A stretch of DNA of 64,000 bases from Opitutia bacterium. GTDB lineage: Bacteria > Verrucomicrobiota > Verrucomicrobiia > Opitutales > UBA953. This document shows, one piece after another, positions 1 through 10,172 of the stretch. Position 1 is the first letter of the stretch, and each line of letters begins with the position of its first letter. The position numbers and the translations under genes are program-made. The notes below the pieces were generated by a model. The model saw only the letters and a program-made list of their open reading frames with translations. It made no database searches and was not told the origin of the DNA. Location: positions 310,001 to 374,000 of the forward strand of contig CANGFP010000001.1 in the NCBI GenBank assembly GCA_947453335.1, given 5' to 3'.

Positions 1-2
1 TG

Positions 3-269
3 CACCTCATCAAGGTCGGCGACACGCGCGCTCAGGTCATCGAGCTCCTCGGCGTCCCCAGCGACGCGTCGGCCGACGGCACGATGGAGACGCTTTACTA
101 CCGCATGCTCCCGACCACGGCCGAGCTCGAGTACGCCGCGGCGAACAAAGCCTTGGGCGGCTGGAAGAACGCTGCGGAAAAGCGCGCCGTCCCGGCCGTC
201 ACGCACGAGGTGCGTCTGCTCAACGGCATCGTGAGCGGGTATGGTCCGGCGTTGGCGCCGGTGCGCTGA
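3..269 (+). CDS. BamE/SmpA-like small protein, 3' part only
   Basis: The reading frame is open from the left edge, so the N-terminus lies outside the window. The visible 88 residues begin with a stretch containing KVGDTRAQVIELLGVPSD, which resembles the helix-helix-turn start of SmpA/OmlA (BamE-type) domains, where a Gly-x-Thr is followed by a helix and an LLGxP turn. These domains are usually found in small outer-membrane or periplasmic lipoproteins. Whether a signal peptide or lipobox exists cannot be seen. The gene converges on hisA with only three bases between the two stops. The family call rests on one motif and is moderate; the function is not established. Confidence 0.55.
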   Translation, partial: HLIKVGDTRAQVIELLGVPSDASADGTMETLYYRMLPTTAELEYAAANKALGGWKNAAEKRAVPAVTHEVRLLNGIVSGYGPALAPVR

Positions 270-272
270 CGC

Positions 273-1001
273 TCAACCGCGGGCCGCGACCAGCAGGCCC
301 GGGACGTCGCAACGACCCTCGTAGAGGGCCTTGCCGACGATGGCGCCGACGAGGTTCGGGTAGGCCTTGGACATCTGCGCCAGACGACGCACGTCCTCCG
401 CGCCCGCCACGCCGCCGGAGGCGATGACACCGCAGGAGCAGGCCTTGAGGACCGCTTCCAGCGATTTCCAGTTCGGACCGGTGAGCATGCCGTCGGTCGC
501 GATGTCGGTGTAGATGACCGTCGAGACCCCGAGGTCGCCCGCCTGCTTGGCGAAGTCGGTGGCCTGCAGGGCCGTCACGGCCGTCCAGCCCTTCACGGCG
601 ACGAGGCCGTCCTTGGCGTCGATGCCCACCGCGAGGCGCGGGCCGTGGGCCGCGGCCATCTCGCGCAGGAAGGCCGGGTCGGTCGCGGCGCGCGTGCCGA
701 TGACGACGCGGCTGGCGCCGGCGGCGTAGGCGGATTCGGCGAGGGCGCGGTCGCGCATGCCGCCGCCGAACTGGACCTTCGGTCCGAGCTGGGCGATGCG
801 CTGCAGCGTCGGGAGGTTGAGCGGGGCGCCGCCGAAGGCGCCGTCGAGGTCGACGACATGGATCCATTCCGCGCCGGCCTGCGCGAACTGCACCGCCGGT
901 TCGACGGGGTCCTCGTAGTAGTTGGTGCGCGCGTCGTCGCGGCCCTGGCTCAGGCGCACGCAGCGACCGCCGCGGATGTCGATGGCGGGATAGACGATCA
1001 T
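273..1001 (-). CDS. hisA: Phosphoribosylformimino-5-aminoimidazole carboxamide ribotide isomerase (HisA)
   Basis: This cytoplasmic (beta/alpha)8-barrel enzyme performs the Amadori isomerisation of ProFAR to PRFAR in histidine biosynthesis. The 242-residue length is normal for HisA. The N-terminus MIVYPAIDIRGGRCVRL carries the first catalytic Asp at residue 8. The second is in GIDAKDG, about halfway along. Phosphate-binding glycines are visible in QFGGGMR and IASGGV. The ATG at 1001 is chosen because the family starts at this point; longer readings run into clpX. It starts 5 bases after the clpX stop, so it is probably co-transcribed as the last gene of tig-clpP-clpX-hisA. No other his genes lie nearby, so the pathway is scattered. 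Confidence 0.95.
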   Translation of the reverse strand: MIVYPAIDIRGGRCVRLSQGRDDARTNYYEDPVEPAVQFAQAGAEWIHVVDLDGAFGGAPLNLPTLQRIAQLGPKVQFGGGMRDRALAESAYAAGASRVVIGTRAATDPAFLREMAAAHGPRLAVGIDAKDGLVAVKGWTAVTALQATDFAKQAGDLGVSTVIYTDIATDGMLTGPNWKSLEAVLKACSCGVIASGGVAGAEDVRRLAQMSKAYPNLVGAIVGKALYEGRCDVPGLLVAARG

Positions 1002-1006
1002 GGAAA

Positions 1007-2335
<1,329 letters not shown>

Positions 2336-2340
2336 GTGGA

Positions 2341-2937
2341 TCAGGCGCGGCCTGCCTTGGGCAGGACGACGTGGTCGACGAGGCCGTAGGCCTTGGCCTC
2401 TTCGGCCGTCATGTAGTTGTCGCGGTCCGAATCGCGCTGCAGTTCGGCCGGGGTGCGGCCGCTGTGCTTGGCGAGGACGTGGTTCAGCGTGTCGCGCCAG
2501 CGGAGGATCTCCTTGGCGGCGATGGAGATGTCGGACGTCTGGCCGGTGGCGCCGCCGCTGGGCTGGTGGATCATCACGCGGCAGTTGGGCAGCGCATGGC
2601 GCTTGCCCTTGGTGCCGGCGGCGAGGAGCACGGTCGCCATGGAGGCGGCCATGCCGATGCAGTAGGTGTTCACCTCGCACGTGAGGAAGTTCATCGTGTC
2701 GTAGATCGCCATGCCCGCGGTGATCGAGCCGCCCGGGGAGTTGATGTAGAGCGAGATGTCCTTCTTCGGGTCCTCCATCTGCAGGAACAGCATCTGCGCG
2801 ATGACCGCGTTGGCGACCTCGTCGTAGATGGGCGAACCCAGGAAGATGATGCGGTCCTTCAGCAGGCGGCTGTAGATGTCCCAGGCCCGTTCGCCGCGCG
2901 CATCTCTTTCGACAACGTTGGGGATGATGTAGGACAT
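2341..2937 (-). CDS. clpP: ATP-dependent Clp protease proteolytic subunit ClpP
   Basis: This is the serine peptidase subunit of the Clp protease; it forms two stacked heptamers with ClpX or ClpA caps. The 198 residues match the family length. The catalytic triad is visible as Ser99 in GMAASMA, His124 in MIHQPSGG and Asp173 in [10 protein letters not shown]. The oxyanion/strand motif INSPGGS is also present. It sits between tig and clpX in the classic tig-clpP-clpX order. The region before the start on the minus strand has no convincing Shine-Dalgarno sequence. The tig stop is about 33 bases upstream, and the short A+T-rich gap could hold a promoter or processing site. Confidence 0.97.
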   Translation of the reverse strand: MSYIIPNVVERDARGERAWDIYSRLLKDRIIFLGSPIYDEVANAVIAQMLFLQMEDPKKDISLYINSPGGSITAGMAIYDTMNFLTCEVNTYCIGMAASMATVLLAAGTKGKRHALPNCRVMIHQPSGGATGQTSDISIAAKEILRWRDTLNHVLAKHSGRTPAELQRDSDRDNYMTAEEAKAYGLVDHVVLPKAGRA

Positions 2938-2970
2938 AGGAGGTGGTATGCGGGATACTATACCCGGACC

Positions 2971-4281
2971 TTAGGCTTTCTCAACCGCTTCCGGGGCTTT
3001 CCCGTCGAGGACGAGGTCCAAGGCCTTGTTCAGGACCGCGTCGCGGCGGACGACCTGGAGCTGGTTGCGGTCCTTGGCCAGCTTCTCGGGCTGGACGTTG
3101 GTGCGGTAGGCCTCGCGGAGGATGGCCTGGGTGAACTCCTCGCGGGTGAGGTCGATGCCGTTCTCTTCGGCGATGCGGACCAGGACGACCTGGGCGCGGA
3201 CCTTGATCTCGGCGGCCTTGCGGGACTCGGCGACGATCTCCTCGCGCTGGGCCTCGAACTGGTCGGGCTTGAGCGTGCCGTTGCGGAGGCGGAGCTGCAG
3301 GTACTCGTTGAAGAGGCCCTGGGCGACGGAATCGACGGCGGACTGGGGGAGGGGGAGGTCGAGGCCGGCGACGAGGGCGTCGAGGGCCTTCTCGCGGCGG
3401 GCGGTCTCGGCGGCCTGCTCCTTGGAGCCCTGGATGCCCTTCTTGAGCTGTTCGCGGAGGTCGGCTTCGTCCTTCACGCCGACGGACTTGCAGAACGCCT
3501 CGTCGACGGTGGGGATCTCCTTGCGGCGGACTTCGGCGATGGAGAGCTCGTACTTCACGGTCTTGCCGCGGAGGGCTTCACGGGCGGCGTCGGCGCCGAA
3601 GGACTGCTCGGCCTTGGCGGTGTCGCCGGCCTTGAGGCCGACGATGGCCTTGGCGATGGCGGGGACGGCCACGATCTCGCTTTCGGAGCCGGCTTCTTCC
3701 CAGGTGGATTCGGACGAGCCCAGCGGGCCGGCCTCGGCGTCGACTTCCTTGACGGCCTTGCCGTCGACGGTGCCGGTGTAGCTGAGGCGGACGTAGTCGC
3801 CCTTGGCGGCGGCGGCTTCGGTCTTCTCGTAGCGGGCGCGCTGCTGGAGCAGCTTCTGGAGGTGCTCGGCGACGTCGGCTTCGGTCACCGTGACGGCTTC
3901 CTTGGCGATCTTGATGCTCTTCCAGTCGGGGGTCTTGAATTCGGGGAGGACGTCGACCTCGTAGCGGATGACGACGTCGGCGCCCTGCGCGGCCTCGTCC
4001 TTCTGGACGTCGGCGAGGGTGTAGACGGTGAAGCTCTTCTCTTCCTTGATGCGGTCGTAGCCCTGCGCGAGGAGGCGCTGGCTGACTTCCTCGGCGATGT
4101 TCTTGCCGTACTTCTGGCGGACCAGGGCTTCGGGGGCCTTGCCCGGACGGAAGCCGGGGAGGGCGGCTTCGCGCGTGAAGCCCTTGACCACTTCCTTCTC
4201 GGAGGCGGCGACGGTGGCCGCAGGGATCGTCACGGTGACGGAGCGGCGGGTCGGGTTGGTGACTTGGATTTTGATGTCCAT
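2971..4281 (-). CDS. tig: Trigger factor, ribosome-associated chaperone
   Basis: Trigger factor binds the ribosomal exit tunnel and folds nascent chains; it also has peptidyl-prolyl isomerase activity. The 436-residue protein has the ribosome-docking signature [12 protein letters not shown] about 40 residues in, a central FKBP-like domain beginning at [15 protein letters not shown], and a helical C-terminal domain. The ATG at 4281 (MDIKIQVTN) fits the family; an upstream in-frame start would add a non-conserved 25-residue extension. It is the first gene of the likely tig-clpP-clpX-hisA operon and is separated from coaD by 114 bases that hold no gene. No unusual features are seen. Confidence 0.95.
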   Translation of the reverse strand: MDIKIQVTNPTRRSVTVTIPAATVAASEKEVVKGFTREAALPGFRPGKAPEALVRQKYGKNIAEEVSQRLLAQGYDRIKEEKSFTVYTLADVQKDEAAQGADVVIRYEVDVLPEFKTPDWKSIKIAKEAVTVTEADVAEHLQKLLQQRARYEKTEAAAAKGDYVRLSYTGTVDGKAVKEVDAEAGPLGSSESTWEEAGSESEIVAVPAIAKAIVGLKAGDTAKAEQSFGADAAREALRGKTVKYELSIAEVRRKEIPTVDEAFCKSVGVKDEADLREQLKKGIQGSKEQAAETARREKALDALVAGLDLPLPQSAVDSVAQGLFNEYLQLRLRNGTLKPDQFEAQREEIVAESRKAAEIKVRAQVVLVRIAEENGIDLTREEFTQAILREAYRTNVQPEKLAKDRNQLQVVRRDAVLNKALDLVLDGKAPEAVEKA

Positions 4282-4395
4282 GGATGTATAGAAAGGAGAG
4301 GGAAGGAGCCGCCCCGGCGGGCTCGCAAGGGGGGAAAGGGGGAGCAAACGGAACAATTCCCCACGGTCAACAGCGGAGGAAGGGCCTTTTTAGGC

Positions 4396-4887
4396 TCAAC
4401 CGAGGCGTTTTTTGAGGCGCGGGAGCACGCAGCGGGGCACAAAAGCGGCCGCTTGGGACAGTTTGTGGCGGGCGATGTCCTTTACGAAGGTAGAAGACGT
4501 CACGAACTGGTCCTGGCTGGGCATGAGGACCACGGTCTCGATTTCGGGCGCCATCAGCCGGTTGGCGTGGGCCAGGTCGAACTCGAACTCGAAGTCGCTG
4601 AACTTGCGGAGGCCGCGGATGATCGCGACGGCCTTCTGCTGACGGGCGAACTCGACGGTGAGGCCGTCGAGCTTCAGGACGCGCACCTTGCCCATGCCCT
4701 TGCAGGCCTCGCGGGCCATGACCAGGCGCTCGTCGAGCGGGAACCAGGGGTTCTTGGAATCGCTGGGCGCGACGGCGACGATGACGCGGTCGAAGAGCCG
4801 GGAGGCGCGGCGGAGCACGTCGAGGTGGCCCAGCGTGATCGGGTCGAAGGTGCCGGGGTAGACGGCGATGCGGTGCTTGCTGGCCAT
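4396..4887 (-). CDS. coaD: Pantetheine-phosphate adenylyltransferase
   Basis: CoaD converts 4'-phosphopantetheine and ATP to dephospho-CoA, the penultimate step of coenzyme A synthesis, in the cytoplasm. The 163-residue protein has the nucleotidyltransferase motif YPGTFDPITLGH with the T/HxGH-type site, the RGLRKFSDFEFE segment that binds the pantetheine arm, and the C-terminal TSSTFVKDI motif corresponding to ISSTxVR. The ATG at 4887 is preceded by a plausible AACAGGAAA ribosome-binding site. The gene is divergent from pgsA across a 54-base spacer, so the promoters of both must lie there. It may be co-transcribed with the downstream tig operon. Confidence 0.95.
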   Translation of the reverse strand: MASKHRIAVYPGTFDPITLGHLDVLRRASRLFDRVIVAVAPSDSKNPWFPLDERLVMAREACKGMGKVRVLKLDGLTVEFARQQKAVAIIRGLRKFSDFEFEFDLAHANRLMAPEIETVVLMPSQDQFVTSSTFVKDIARHKLSQAAAFVPRCVLPRLKKRLG

Positions 4888-4941
4888 TGTTTTCCTGTTG
4901 CGGGCGACTCTCGCCCCAGAACATTGTCCCCGCAAGCCTGC

Positions 4942-5607
4942 ATGCGCTTCCTCCGGCACATCCCCAACATCCTGACCGCGGCGCGGCTTCCGGCGGTCTT
5001 CCTCATCACGCTCCTGACCTGCTGGGGTGGAGTCTGGGCGAGCGCGGCCTTGGCTTTGTTCATCCTGGCGGCCTTGACCGACATCTTCGACGGCTGGATC
5101 GCGCGCAAACTGAACGCGGTGACGGACTTCGGGCGCCTCATGGACGCCTTGGTCGACAAGATCTTCATCCTCGGGCTGCTCGTGGCCCTGCTGGCCGCCG
5201 ATTGCCTGCCGGGACGGCACGTGCTCGGGCCTGTCGTGAGCGACCTGCCGGCCGCCGGTTACCTCGCCGCTTCCCAAGGCGAACGCCTGCTGGCCGCCTT
5301 CGGCGTCGTGCTGATCCTCTGCCGGGAATTCCTCATCACCGGCCTGCGCCTCGTCGCGGCCGCGTCGGGCCAGGTGCTCGAGGCCGAGGGGCTCGGCAAG
5401 ATCAAGACGTTCCTGCAGATCCTCGCCATCGGCCACCTCATCGGCCTCCGCGCCTATGAGACGCATTGGAAGCTTTCCGCGGTCTGGCACCAGCGTTGGG
5501 AGGTCATCATCATGGGTCTCTTCTGGCTCTCCGTCGCGCTCACGGTGATCTCCGGCGCCAGCTACCTCATCCGCCATCGCCGGCACCTGTCGGGATTGTC
5601 CGAATGA
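4942..5607 (+). CDS. pgsA: CDP-diacylglycerol-glycerol-3-phosphate 3-phosphatidyltransferase
   Basis: PgsA is an integral inner-membrane enzyme that makes phosphatidylglycerophosphate from CDP-diacylglycerol and glycerol-3-phosphate. The 221-residue protein has several hydrophobic segments. It carries the complete CDP-alcohol phosphotransferase motif D(x)2DG(x)2AR(x)8G(x)3D(x)3D, visible as DIFDGWIAR, then G-RLM-D-ALV-D around residues 48-75. It starts the unit pgsA-pgpA-ygfZ, and its stop overlaps the pgpA start by four bases (ATGA). PgsA and PgpA catalyse consecutive steps, so the pairing is functionally coherent. Confidence 0.93.
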   Translation: MRFLRHIPNILTAARLPAVFLITLLTCWGGVWASAALALFILAALTDIFDGWIARKLNAVTDFGRLMDALVDKIFILGLLVALLAADCLPGRHVLGPVVSDLPAAGYLAASQGERLLAAFGVVLILCREFLITGLRLVAAASGQVLEAEGLGKIKTFLQILAIGHLIGLRAYETHWKLSAVWHQRWEVIIMGLFWLSVALTVISGASYLIRHRRHLSGLSE

Positions 5608-6080
5608 TGGTCGGTATCGCCACGCTGGGGCCGTTGGGCCGTCTCAAGGCGCCGGGCACCTGGGGTTCCGCCGCCGGCGTGCTCTGGTGGGCGTTGGTGG
5701 TGCGTCTCGCGCACAACAAGGGCTGGTACCATGAGGTGGCCTTCGACTGCCTGGTCGTGCTGATGGCGATCCTGCTCTGCGGCGTCGCGGCGGTCATCAT
5801 CGGCAAGAAGGACCCCTCTGAGGTCATCCTCGACGAGTTCGCGGCGATGCCGCTGGTCTTCCTTTTCAATCCCTACGTCTACGGCGGCACGAAGTCGGGG
5901 CTGCTCTTCATCCTGCTGGGCTTCCTGCTCTTCCGCCTGTTCGACATCACCAAGCCTTTCGGCATCAAGGCGCTCGAAAAGCTGCCCGGCGGTTTCGGCA
6001 TCGTGCTCGACGACGTGATGGCGGCGTTCTACGCGAACCTGACGCTGCACGGCATCGCCTGGCTTTGGGCGATCCTCTGA
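5604..6080 (+). CDS. pgpA: Phosphatidylglycerophosphatase A
   Basis: PgpA dephosphorylates phosphatidylglycerophosphate to phosphatidylglycerol at the inner membrane. The 158-residue protein shows the GRLKAPGTWGS start region and the acidic motif DPSEVILDEFAAM, which corresponds to the metal-binding DxExVxDE signature. It has several hydrophobic helices and the late LDDVMAAFYAN segment typical of the family. The ATG at 5604 overlaps the pgsA stop, with a second ATG immediately after it. The stop overlaps the ygfZ start by one base (TGATG). Tight coupling suggests one transcript for pgsA-pgpA-ygfZ. Confidence 0.93.
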   Translation: MMVGIATLGPLGRLKAPGTWGSAAGVLWWALVVRLAHNKGWYHEVAFDCLVVLMAILLCGVAAVIIGKKDPSEVILDEFAAMPLVFLFNPYVYGGTKSGLLFILLGFLLFRLFDITKPFGIKALEKLPGGFGIVLDDVMAAFYANLTLHGIAWLWAIL

Positions 6081-6889
6081 TGTCCGTCCAGGTCGCCTCA
6101 GCCGACACCGCGGTCGTCCGGGTCACCGGCGAGGATGCGGCGGCTTTCCTGCAGGGACAGTGCACGGCCGACCTGCGTGGCATGGGCCAGGCCGACGCCC
6201 TCTGGCTGAACCGCAAGGGGCGCGTCCAAGCGCACACGATCGTGGTCCGTGAAGCCGATGGCTCCTTCCTTCTGCTGTGTCCGCACCTGCCGGCTGAGGC
6301 GCTGGTCCCGCTCGTGACCGCCAACGTCATCGCGGACGACGTCGTCGCTCAGGACGAGACGCCGCGCTGGCGGCGTTGGCTCGCGTGGGGCGCCGAGCCC
6401 GTGGGGCCGGGCGTGCGCGCCTTCGCGACCAAGCGCTACGGCGCGCCGGCCTGGGATGCGCTGTCGCCTCTCGACGCGGACGCCCCGGGCGTCGTCGCCG
6501 ACCGCGCCGAGCTGGAGGCGGCGCGCATCCGCGCCGGCATCCCGTCGGTGCCCGCGGATTGCGGCGAGGGCGAATTCCCGCAGGAGTGCGGGCTGGACGC
6601 CTGGGTCAGCTACACCAAGGGCTGCTACCTTGGGCAGGAAGTCATGGCGCGCATCCAGTCGATGGGCTCGTTGCGCCGCGTCCTGCGTCGCGTCGAATCC
6701 GCCGATGGCGCGGCCCTCGTCGCGGGCGCGGACCTCCTCGTCGCGGGCAAGGCCGTCGGCAAGCTGCGTTCCGTCAGCGACCTGCACGGACTGGCCTTGG
6801 TCTCCTTGGAGCTGGCCGAAGGCGCGCGTTGCGACACCCCGGCCGGCGGCGTGGTCCTCGGTGTCCCTGCCGCGCTGCCCGCTGCCTAG
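6080..6889 (+). CDS. ygfZ: YgfZ/GcvT-like folate-binding iron-sulfur cluster maintenance protein
   Basis: YgfZ is a folate-dependent protein related to GcvT that supports assembly or repair of certain iron-sulfur enzymes. The 269-residue protein has the family signature [13 protein letters not shown], including the conserved Cys, about 180 residues in. It also has the N-terminal [16 protein letters not shown] segment typical of the aminomethyltransferase-like fold. It is translationally coupled to pgpA by TGATG. The next gene encodes an oxygen-sensitive [4Fe-4S] class I fumarase, a type of enzyme that could benefit from YgfZ; that link is inference from proximity. Confidence 0.9.
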   Translation: MSVQVASADTAVVRVTGEDAAAFLQGQCTADLRGMGQADALWLNRKGRVQAHTIVVREADGSFLLLCPHLPAEALVPLVTANVIADDVVAQDETPRWRRWLAWGAEPVGPGVRAFATKRYGAPAWDALSPLDADAPGVVADRAELEAARIRAGIPSVPADCGEGEFPQECGLDAWVSYTKGCYLGQEVMARIQSMGSLRRVLRRVESADGAALVAGADLLVAGKAVGKLRSVSDLHGLALVSLELAEGARCDTPAGGVVLGVPAALPAA

Positions 6890-6947
6890 CCTCGCGAACC
6901 AAGGTTTCCGTTTGCGACCAAGCCGTCGGGCGCTTCATTGGGGAGCG

Positions 6948-8591
6948 ATGGCCTCGCAATTCCACTACCAGGAGCCTTTCCCGCTCGGACCCGATACCAC
7001 GAAGTATCGCCTCCTCACCAAGGACCACGTCTCCGTTGCGGAGTTCGCGGGCAAGCCCGTGCTCAAGGTCGCGCCCGAAGGCCTGACGCTGCTCGCCAAC
7101 CAGGCGTTCCACGACATCAACTTCTACCTGCGCTCCGAGCACCTCCAGCAGGTCGCCGCCATCCTCGCGGACCAGGAATCGAGCGACAACGACCGCGCCG
7201 TCGCGCTCGCCATGCTCCGGAACGCGGAGGTCGCCGCCAAGGGCGTGCTGCCTTTCTGCCAGGACACCGGCACCGCGGCCATCACCGCGAAGAAGGGCCA
7301 GCAGGTCTGGACCGGCGGCGACGACGCCGAGGCGCTGTCGTTCGGCGTCTACCAGGCCTACGCGCAGAACAACCTCCGCTACTCGCAGCTCGCGCCCCTC
7401 GACCTCTACGCCGAGAAGAACACCGGCACGAACCTGCCCGCGCAGATCGACATCGCCGCGACCGGGGGGATGAAGTTCGAGTTCCTCTTCGTCGCCAAGG
7501 GCGGCGGCTCCGCGAACAAGTGCTACCTGTACCAGGAGACCAAGGCCGTGCTGAACCCGAAGTCGCTCGTCGCCTTCCTCACCGAGAAGATGAAGAGCCT
7601 CGGTACCGCGGCCTGTCCGCCGTACCACCTCGCCATCGTCGTCGGCGGCACGTCCGCCGAGGCCACGATGAAGGCCGTCAAGCTGGCCTCCACTCATTAC
7701 TACGACGCCTTGCCCACGAAGGGCAACGAACATGGCCAGGCCTTCCGCGACCTCGCCCTCGAGGCCGAGCTCCTCAAGGCCGCGCACAACCTCGGCATCG
7801 GCGCCCAGTTCGGCGGCAAGTGGTTCGCCCTCGATGTGCGCGTCGTCCGTCTGCCGCGCCACGGCGCCTCTTGCCCGATCGGCATGGCCGTCTCCTGTTC
7901 GGCCGACCGCAACGCCAAGGCCAAGATCGACAAGGACGGCATCTGGATCGAGCAGCTTGAGACGAACCCGGGCCAGTTCATCCCGGCCTCGGCCCGCAAG
8001 CACGCCGACGCCACGAAGGTCGTGAAGATCGACCTCAACCGCCCGATGGCGGAGATCCGCGCCGAACTCTCCAAGCATCCCGTCACCACGCGCCTCGCGT
8101 TGACCGGCACCCTCGTCGTCGCGCGCGACATCGCGCACGCCAAGCTGCAGGAGCGTCTCCAGCGCGGCGAAGGCCTGCCGGAGTACTTCAAGAACCACCC
8201 CGTCTACTATGCCGGCCCGGCGAAGACCCCGGCGGGCATGGCCTCGGGCTCGTTCGGCCCGACCACGGCCGGCCGCATGGACAGCTACGTCGACCTTTTC
8301 CAGGCGAACGGCGGCTCGCTCGTCATGATCGCCAAGGGCAACCGCGGCCAGGCCGTCACCGACGCGTGCAAGAAGCATGGCGGCTTCTACCTGGGCTCCA
8401 TCGGCGGCCCCGCCGCGATCCTCGCGCAGGAGAACATCCGCAAGGTCGAAGTCATCGACTACCCCGAGCTCGGCATGGAGTCCGTCTGGAAGATCGAAGT
8501 CGTCGATTTCCCGGCGTTCATCCTCGTGGACGACAAAGGCAACGACTTCTTCCTGAACCTGCCTGCCGGCTGCGGCGTCTGCGCGACCTGA
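6948..8591 (+). CDS. fumA: Class I (iron-sulfur) fumarate hydratase
   Basis: This enzyme interconverts fumarate and malate in the TCA cycle using an oxygen-labile [4Fe-4S] cluster. The 547-residue single chain matches FumA/FumB-type fusions of the alpha and beta domains. Likely cluster ligands are Cys104 (FCQDTGT), Cys223 (AACPPYHL) and Cys309 (GASCPIG). The first two have the same spacing (119 residues) as the known ligands of Escherichia coli FumA. The beta domain includes [12 protein letters not shown] and GGPAAIL. GGGGAG-like purines lie just before the ATG at 6948. It follows ygfZ by 58 bases and ends in a strong hairpin terminator. Confidence 0.93.
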   Translation: MASQFHYQEPFPLGPDTTKYRLLTKDHVSVAEFAGKPVLKVAPEGLTLLANQAFHDINFYLRSEHLQQVAAILADQESSDNDRAVALAMLRNAEVAAKGVLPFCQDTGTAAITAKKGQQVWTGGDDAEALSFGVYQAYAQNNLRYSQLAPLDLYAEKNTGTNLPAQIDIAATGGMKFEFLFVAKGGGSANKCYLYQETKAVLNPKSLVAFLTEKMKSLGTAACPPYHLAIVVGGTSAEATMKAVKLASTHYYDALPTKGNEHGQAFRDLALEAELLKAAHNLGIGAQFGGKWFALDVRVVRLPRHGASCPIGMAVSCSADRNAKAKIDKDGIWIEQLETNPGQFIPASARKHADATKVVKIDLNRPMAEIRAELSKHPVTTRLALTGTLVVARDIAHAKLQERLQRGEGLPEYFKNHPVYYAGPAKTPAGMASGSFGPTTAGRMDSYVDLFQANGGSLVMIAKGNRGQAVTDACKKHGGFYLGSIGGPAAILAQENIRKVEVIDYPELGMESVWKIEVVDFPAFILVDDKGNDFFLNLPAGCGVCAT

Positions 8592-8610
8592 GCGCGGTCC
8601 CCGGAAAGCA

Positions 8611-8635
8611 GAAAGGGCGCCCGCTGGGCGCCCTT
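8611..8635. terminator. Hairpin terminator between fumA and nuoA
   Basis: A perfect 10-bp stem (AAGGGCGCCC and GGGCGCCCTT) encloses the loop GCT and is followed by TT on the plus strand. It sits between two convergent genes. The minus-strand flank is pyrimidine-rich, so it may serve nuoA as well. Confidence 0.85.
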
Positions 8636-8659
8636 TTCGTTTCCGTCTACGCGGCTGGT

Positions 8660-9052
8660 TTACTTATCCCATTCCAAGGCGCCGCGCTTCACCTCGTAGA
8701 GGAGGCCGAGGACGAGCGTGCCGAGGAAGACCGCGGTGGCGGCCGTGAGGGCGATTCCGGCGGCGAGGAACTCGCGGTAGACCAGGGCCCAGGGCACCAG
8801 GAAGACGACTTCGATGTCGAACAGGATGAACAGCATCGCCGTCACGTAGAACTTCACGGCGAAGCGAGGGTGGGGCTTTCCTTCCATCGGCAGGCCGCAC
8901 TCGTAGGCCTTGTCCTTGATGTAGTTGCCCTTGGCGCGCTGGCCGAAGAGGTGGCTGGCGGCGAGGATGCCGACCGGCAGCGCCAGGCCCAGGGCGGCTT
9001 GAATCACCACAGGGAGGTAGGTGGACAGGGATTGGGCTTCGGCGAGGACCAT
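8660..9052 (-). CDS. nuoA: NADH-quinone oxidoreductase subunit A
   Basis: NuoA is a three-helix membrane subunit of respiratory complex I, close to the quinone channel. The 130-residue protein has three hydrophobic segments and the conserved loop with KAYECGLPM, then the FDIEVVFLVPWA motif in the second membrane helix. The ATG at 9052 gives the canonical short periplasmic N-terminus; an upstream extension would run through a terminator hairpin. No other nuo gene is in the window, so this subunit stands apart from the usual nuoA-N operon and has terminators on both sides. It is presumably transcribed on its own. Confidence 0.92.
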   Translation of the reverse strand: MVLAEAQSLSTYLPVVIQAALGLALPVGILAASHLFGQRAKGNYIKDKAYECGLPMEGKPHPRFAVKFYVTAMLFILFDIEVVFLVPWALVYREFLAAGIALTAATAVFLGTLVLGLLYEVKRGALEWDK

Positions 9053-9066
9053 CGGAGACGGACACG

Positions 9067-9099
9067 AAAAAGCCCTCGCCGAGAGAGGCAAGGGCTTTT
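9067..9099 (-). terminator. Terminator of the mscS-ABC-DUF4340 cluster
   Basis: The arms AAAAGCCCT (9068-9076) and AGGGCTTTT (9091-9099) form a 9-bp stem with a 14-base loop. On the minus strand the stem is followed by a run of five T. It lies 14 bases after the stop of the DUF4340 gene and before the nuoA start, so nuoA needs its own promoter. Confidence 0.8.
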
Positions 9100-9112
9100 G
9101 CTTCCCGCCGGC

Positions 9113-10171
9113 TTATTTGGCCGCCGGCGGCGCCGAAACCGGGCCGTTTCCGCCCGGGAGCGACAGGCCTTGGAAGTTGCCCAGCTGGGGTGCGCCCGGG
9201 GCGGCCGGCGCTTCGGGCGGCGGCTCGACGCGCTTCTTGAAGTCCGCGAAGGACGCCGGGAGCTGTTCGGAGAGCCAAGGCTGCGAGAGGAACTCCGCCT
9301 TCGCGGCCATCGCGTTCGCGACGTGCTTCGGGTCGGAGTGGCTGACGCGCGTGAAGAGCTTCGGCTGTTCGTTGGGCGCGCCGGCGGGGCCCTTGGCGAA
9401 GACCGCCGTCACCGTCGAACCATCGAAGAGCTCGAGCTTCACCGTCCACGACTTGGCGAAGGCCGTCGCAGCTTCCTTGTCGCCCTTGGCGGCGGCGTCC
9501 GAGGCGCGCATGATGGCCAGCGCATTGACGATGTCCTCGACCGTCGGGCCTTCCTTGCCGCCGAACGGCTTGCCCTTTTCGGGGCGCGCGAAGGACTTCT
9601 GCCCGTCGGCCCAGGTGAACGCGATCGCCTTGATGTCCTCGGGCTTGCCGTTGAAGAGCACCGAATCCATCCAGTTGGTCGGGTCGGCCTCGAGGTAGCC
9701 GTTGAAGCTCGTGCGGATCGCCCCGGCCTCGCCTTGGAGGCGCATGGCCAGCCCGGCGCCGTCGTCGGTGGCCTTGCCGACCTCGGCCGTGAAGACCTTG
9801 CCGTCGTCGGCCGTCACGCTGATCGAACCATCGGCGAGGCCTAGCTTCTCGAGGCGCTTGGGGTTGCTGGTCAGCGGCCCGAGGTTCTCGGCCTTCTGTA
9901 GGGCGAGCACCAGAGGACGCAGACGGTTCTCGACGTCGACCGGCAGGCCGAACTTGTCCTTCACGGTCCAGGCGCCGTCGGCGGCGCGTTCGACCGTGGT
10001 GGAGCGCCCGTTGGCCTTGACCGTGAGGCTCTTCGGGTTGGCCAGGATCGCGGCCGGCACGAGCGGGCCCTTGGGCGCTTCGCCGGCGCCGTCCTGAGGC
10101 TTGAGGTTGAGCAGCGCGAGGGCGGCGAGGCCCAGGGCCAAGGTTCCGATCAGCAGGGTGCGGTTGCGCAT
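9113..10171 (-). CDS. DUF4340 domain protein, last gene of a Gld-like ABC cluster
   Basis: A 352-residue protein with a single N-terminal membrane helix (residues 5-22) and a long extracytoplasmic part. The internal pattern (VDVENRLRPLVLALQKAENL, then the NPKRLEKLGLADG turn) is typical of DUF4340 proteins, which are regularly found downstream of GldG-like ABC components. The molecular role is unknown. The C-terminal 50 residues are rich in Pro, Ala and Gly and probably disordered. The start lies one base after the stop of the GldG-like gene, which implies translational coupling and membership of the same complex. Confidence 0.8.
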   Translation of the reverse strand: MRNRTLLIGTLALGLAALALLNLKPQDGAGEAPKGPLVPAAILANPKSLTVKANGRSTTVERAADGAWTVKDKFGLPVDVENRLRPLVLALQKAENLGPLTSNPKRLEKLGLADGSISVTADDGKVFTAEVGKATDDGAGLAMRLQGEAGAIRTSFNGYLEADPTNWMDSVLFNGKPEDIKAIAFTWADGQKSFARPEKGKPFGGKEGPTVEDIVNALAIMRASDAAAKGDKEAATAFAKSWTVKLELFDGSTVTAVFAKGPAGAPNEQPKLFTRVSHSDPKHVANAMAAKAEFLSQPWLSEQLPASFADFKKRVEPPPEAPAAPGAPQLGNFQGLSLPGGNGPVSAPPAAK

Positions 10172-10172
10172 G

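Noticed and set aside
2371-4900. Long plus-strand frame leading into pgsA
   Set aside because: It is a shadow over clpP and tig; pgsA starts at 4942 with its own membrane domain.
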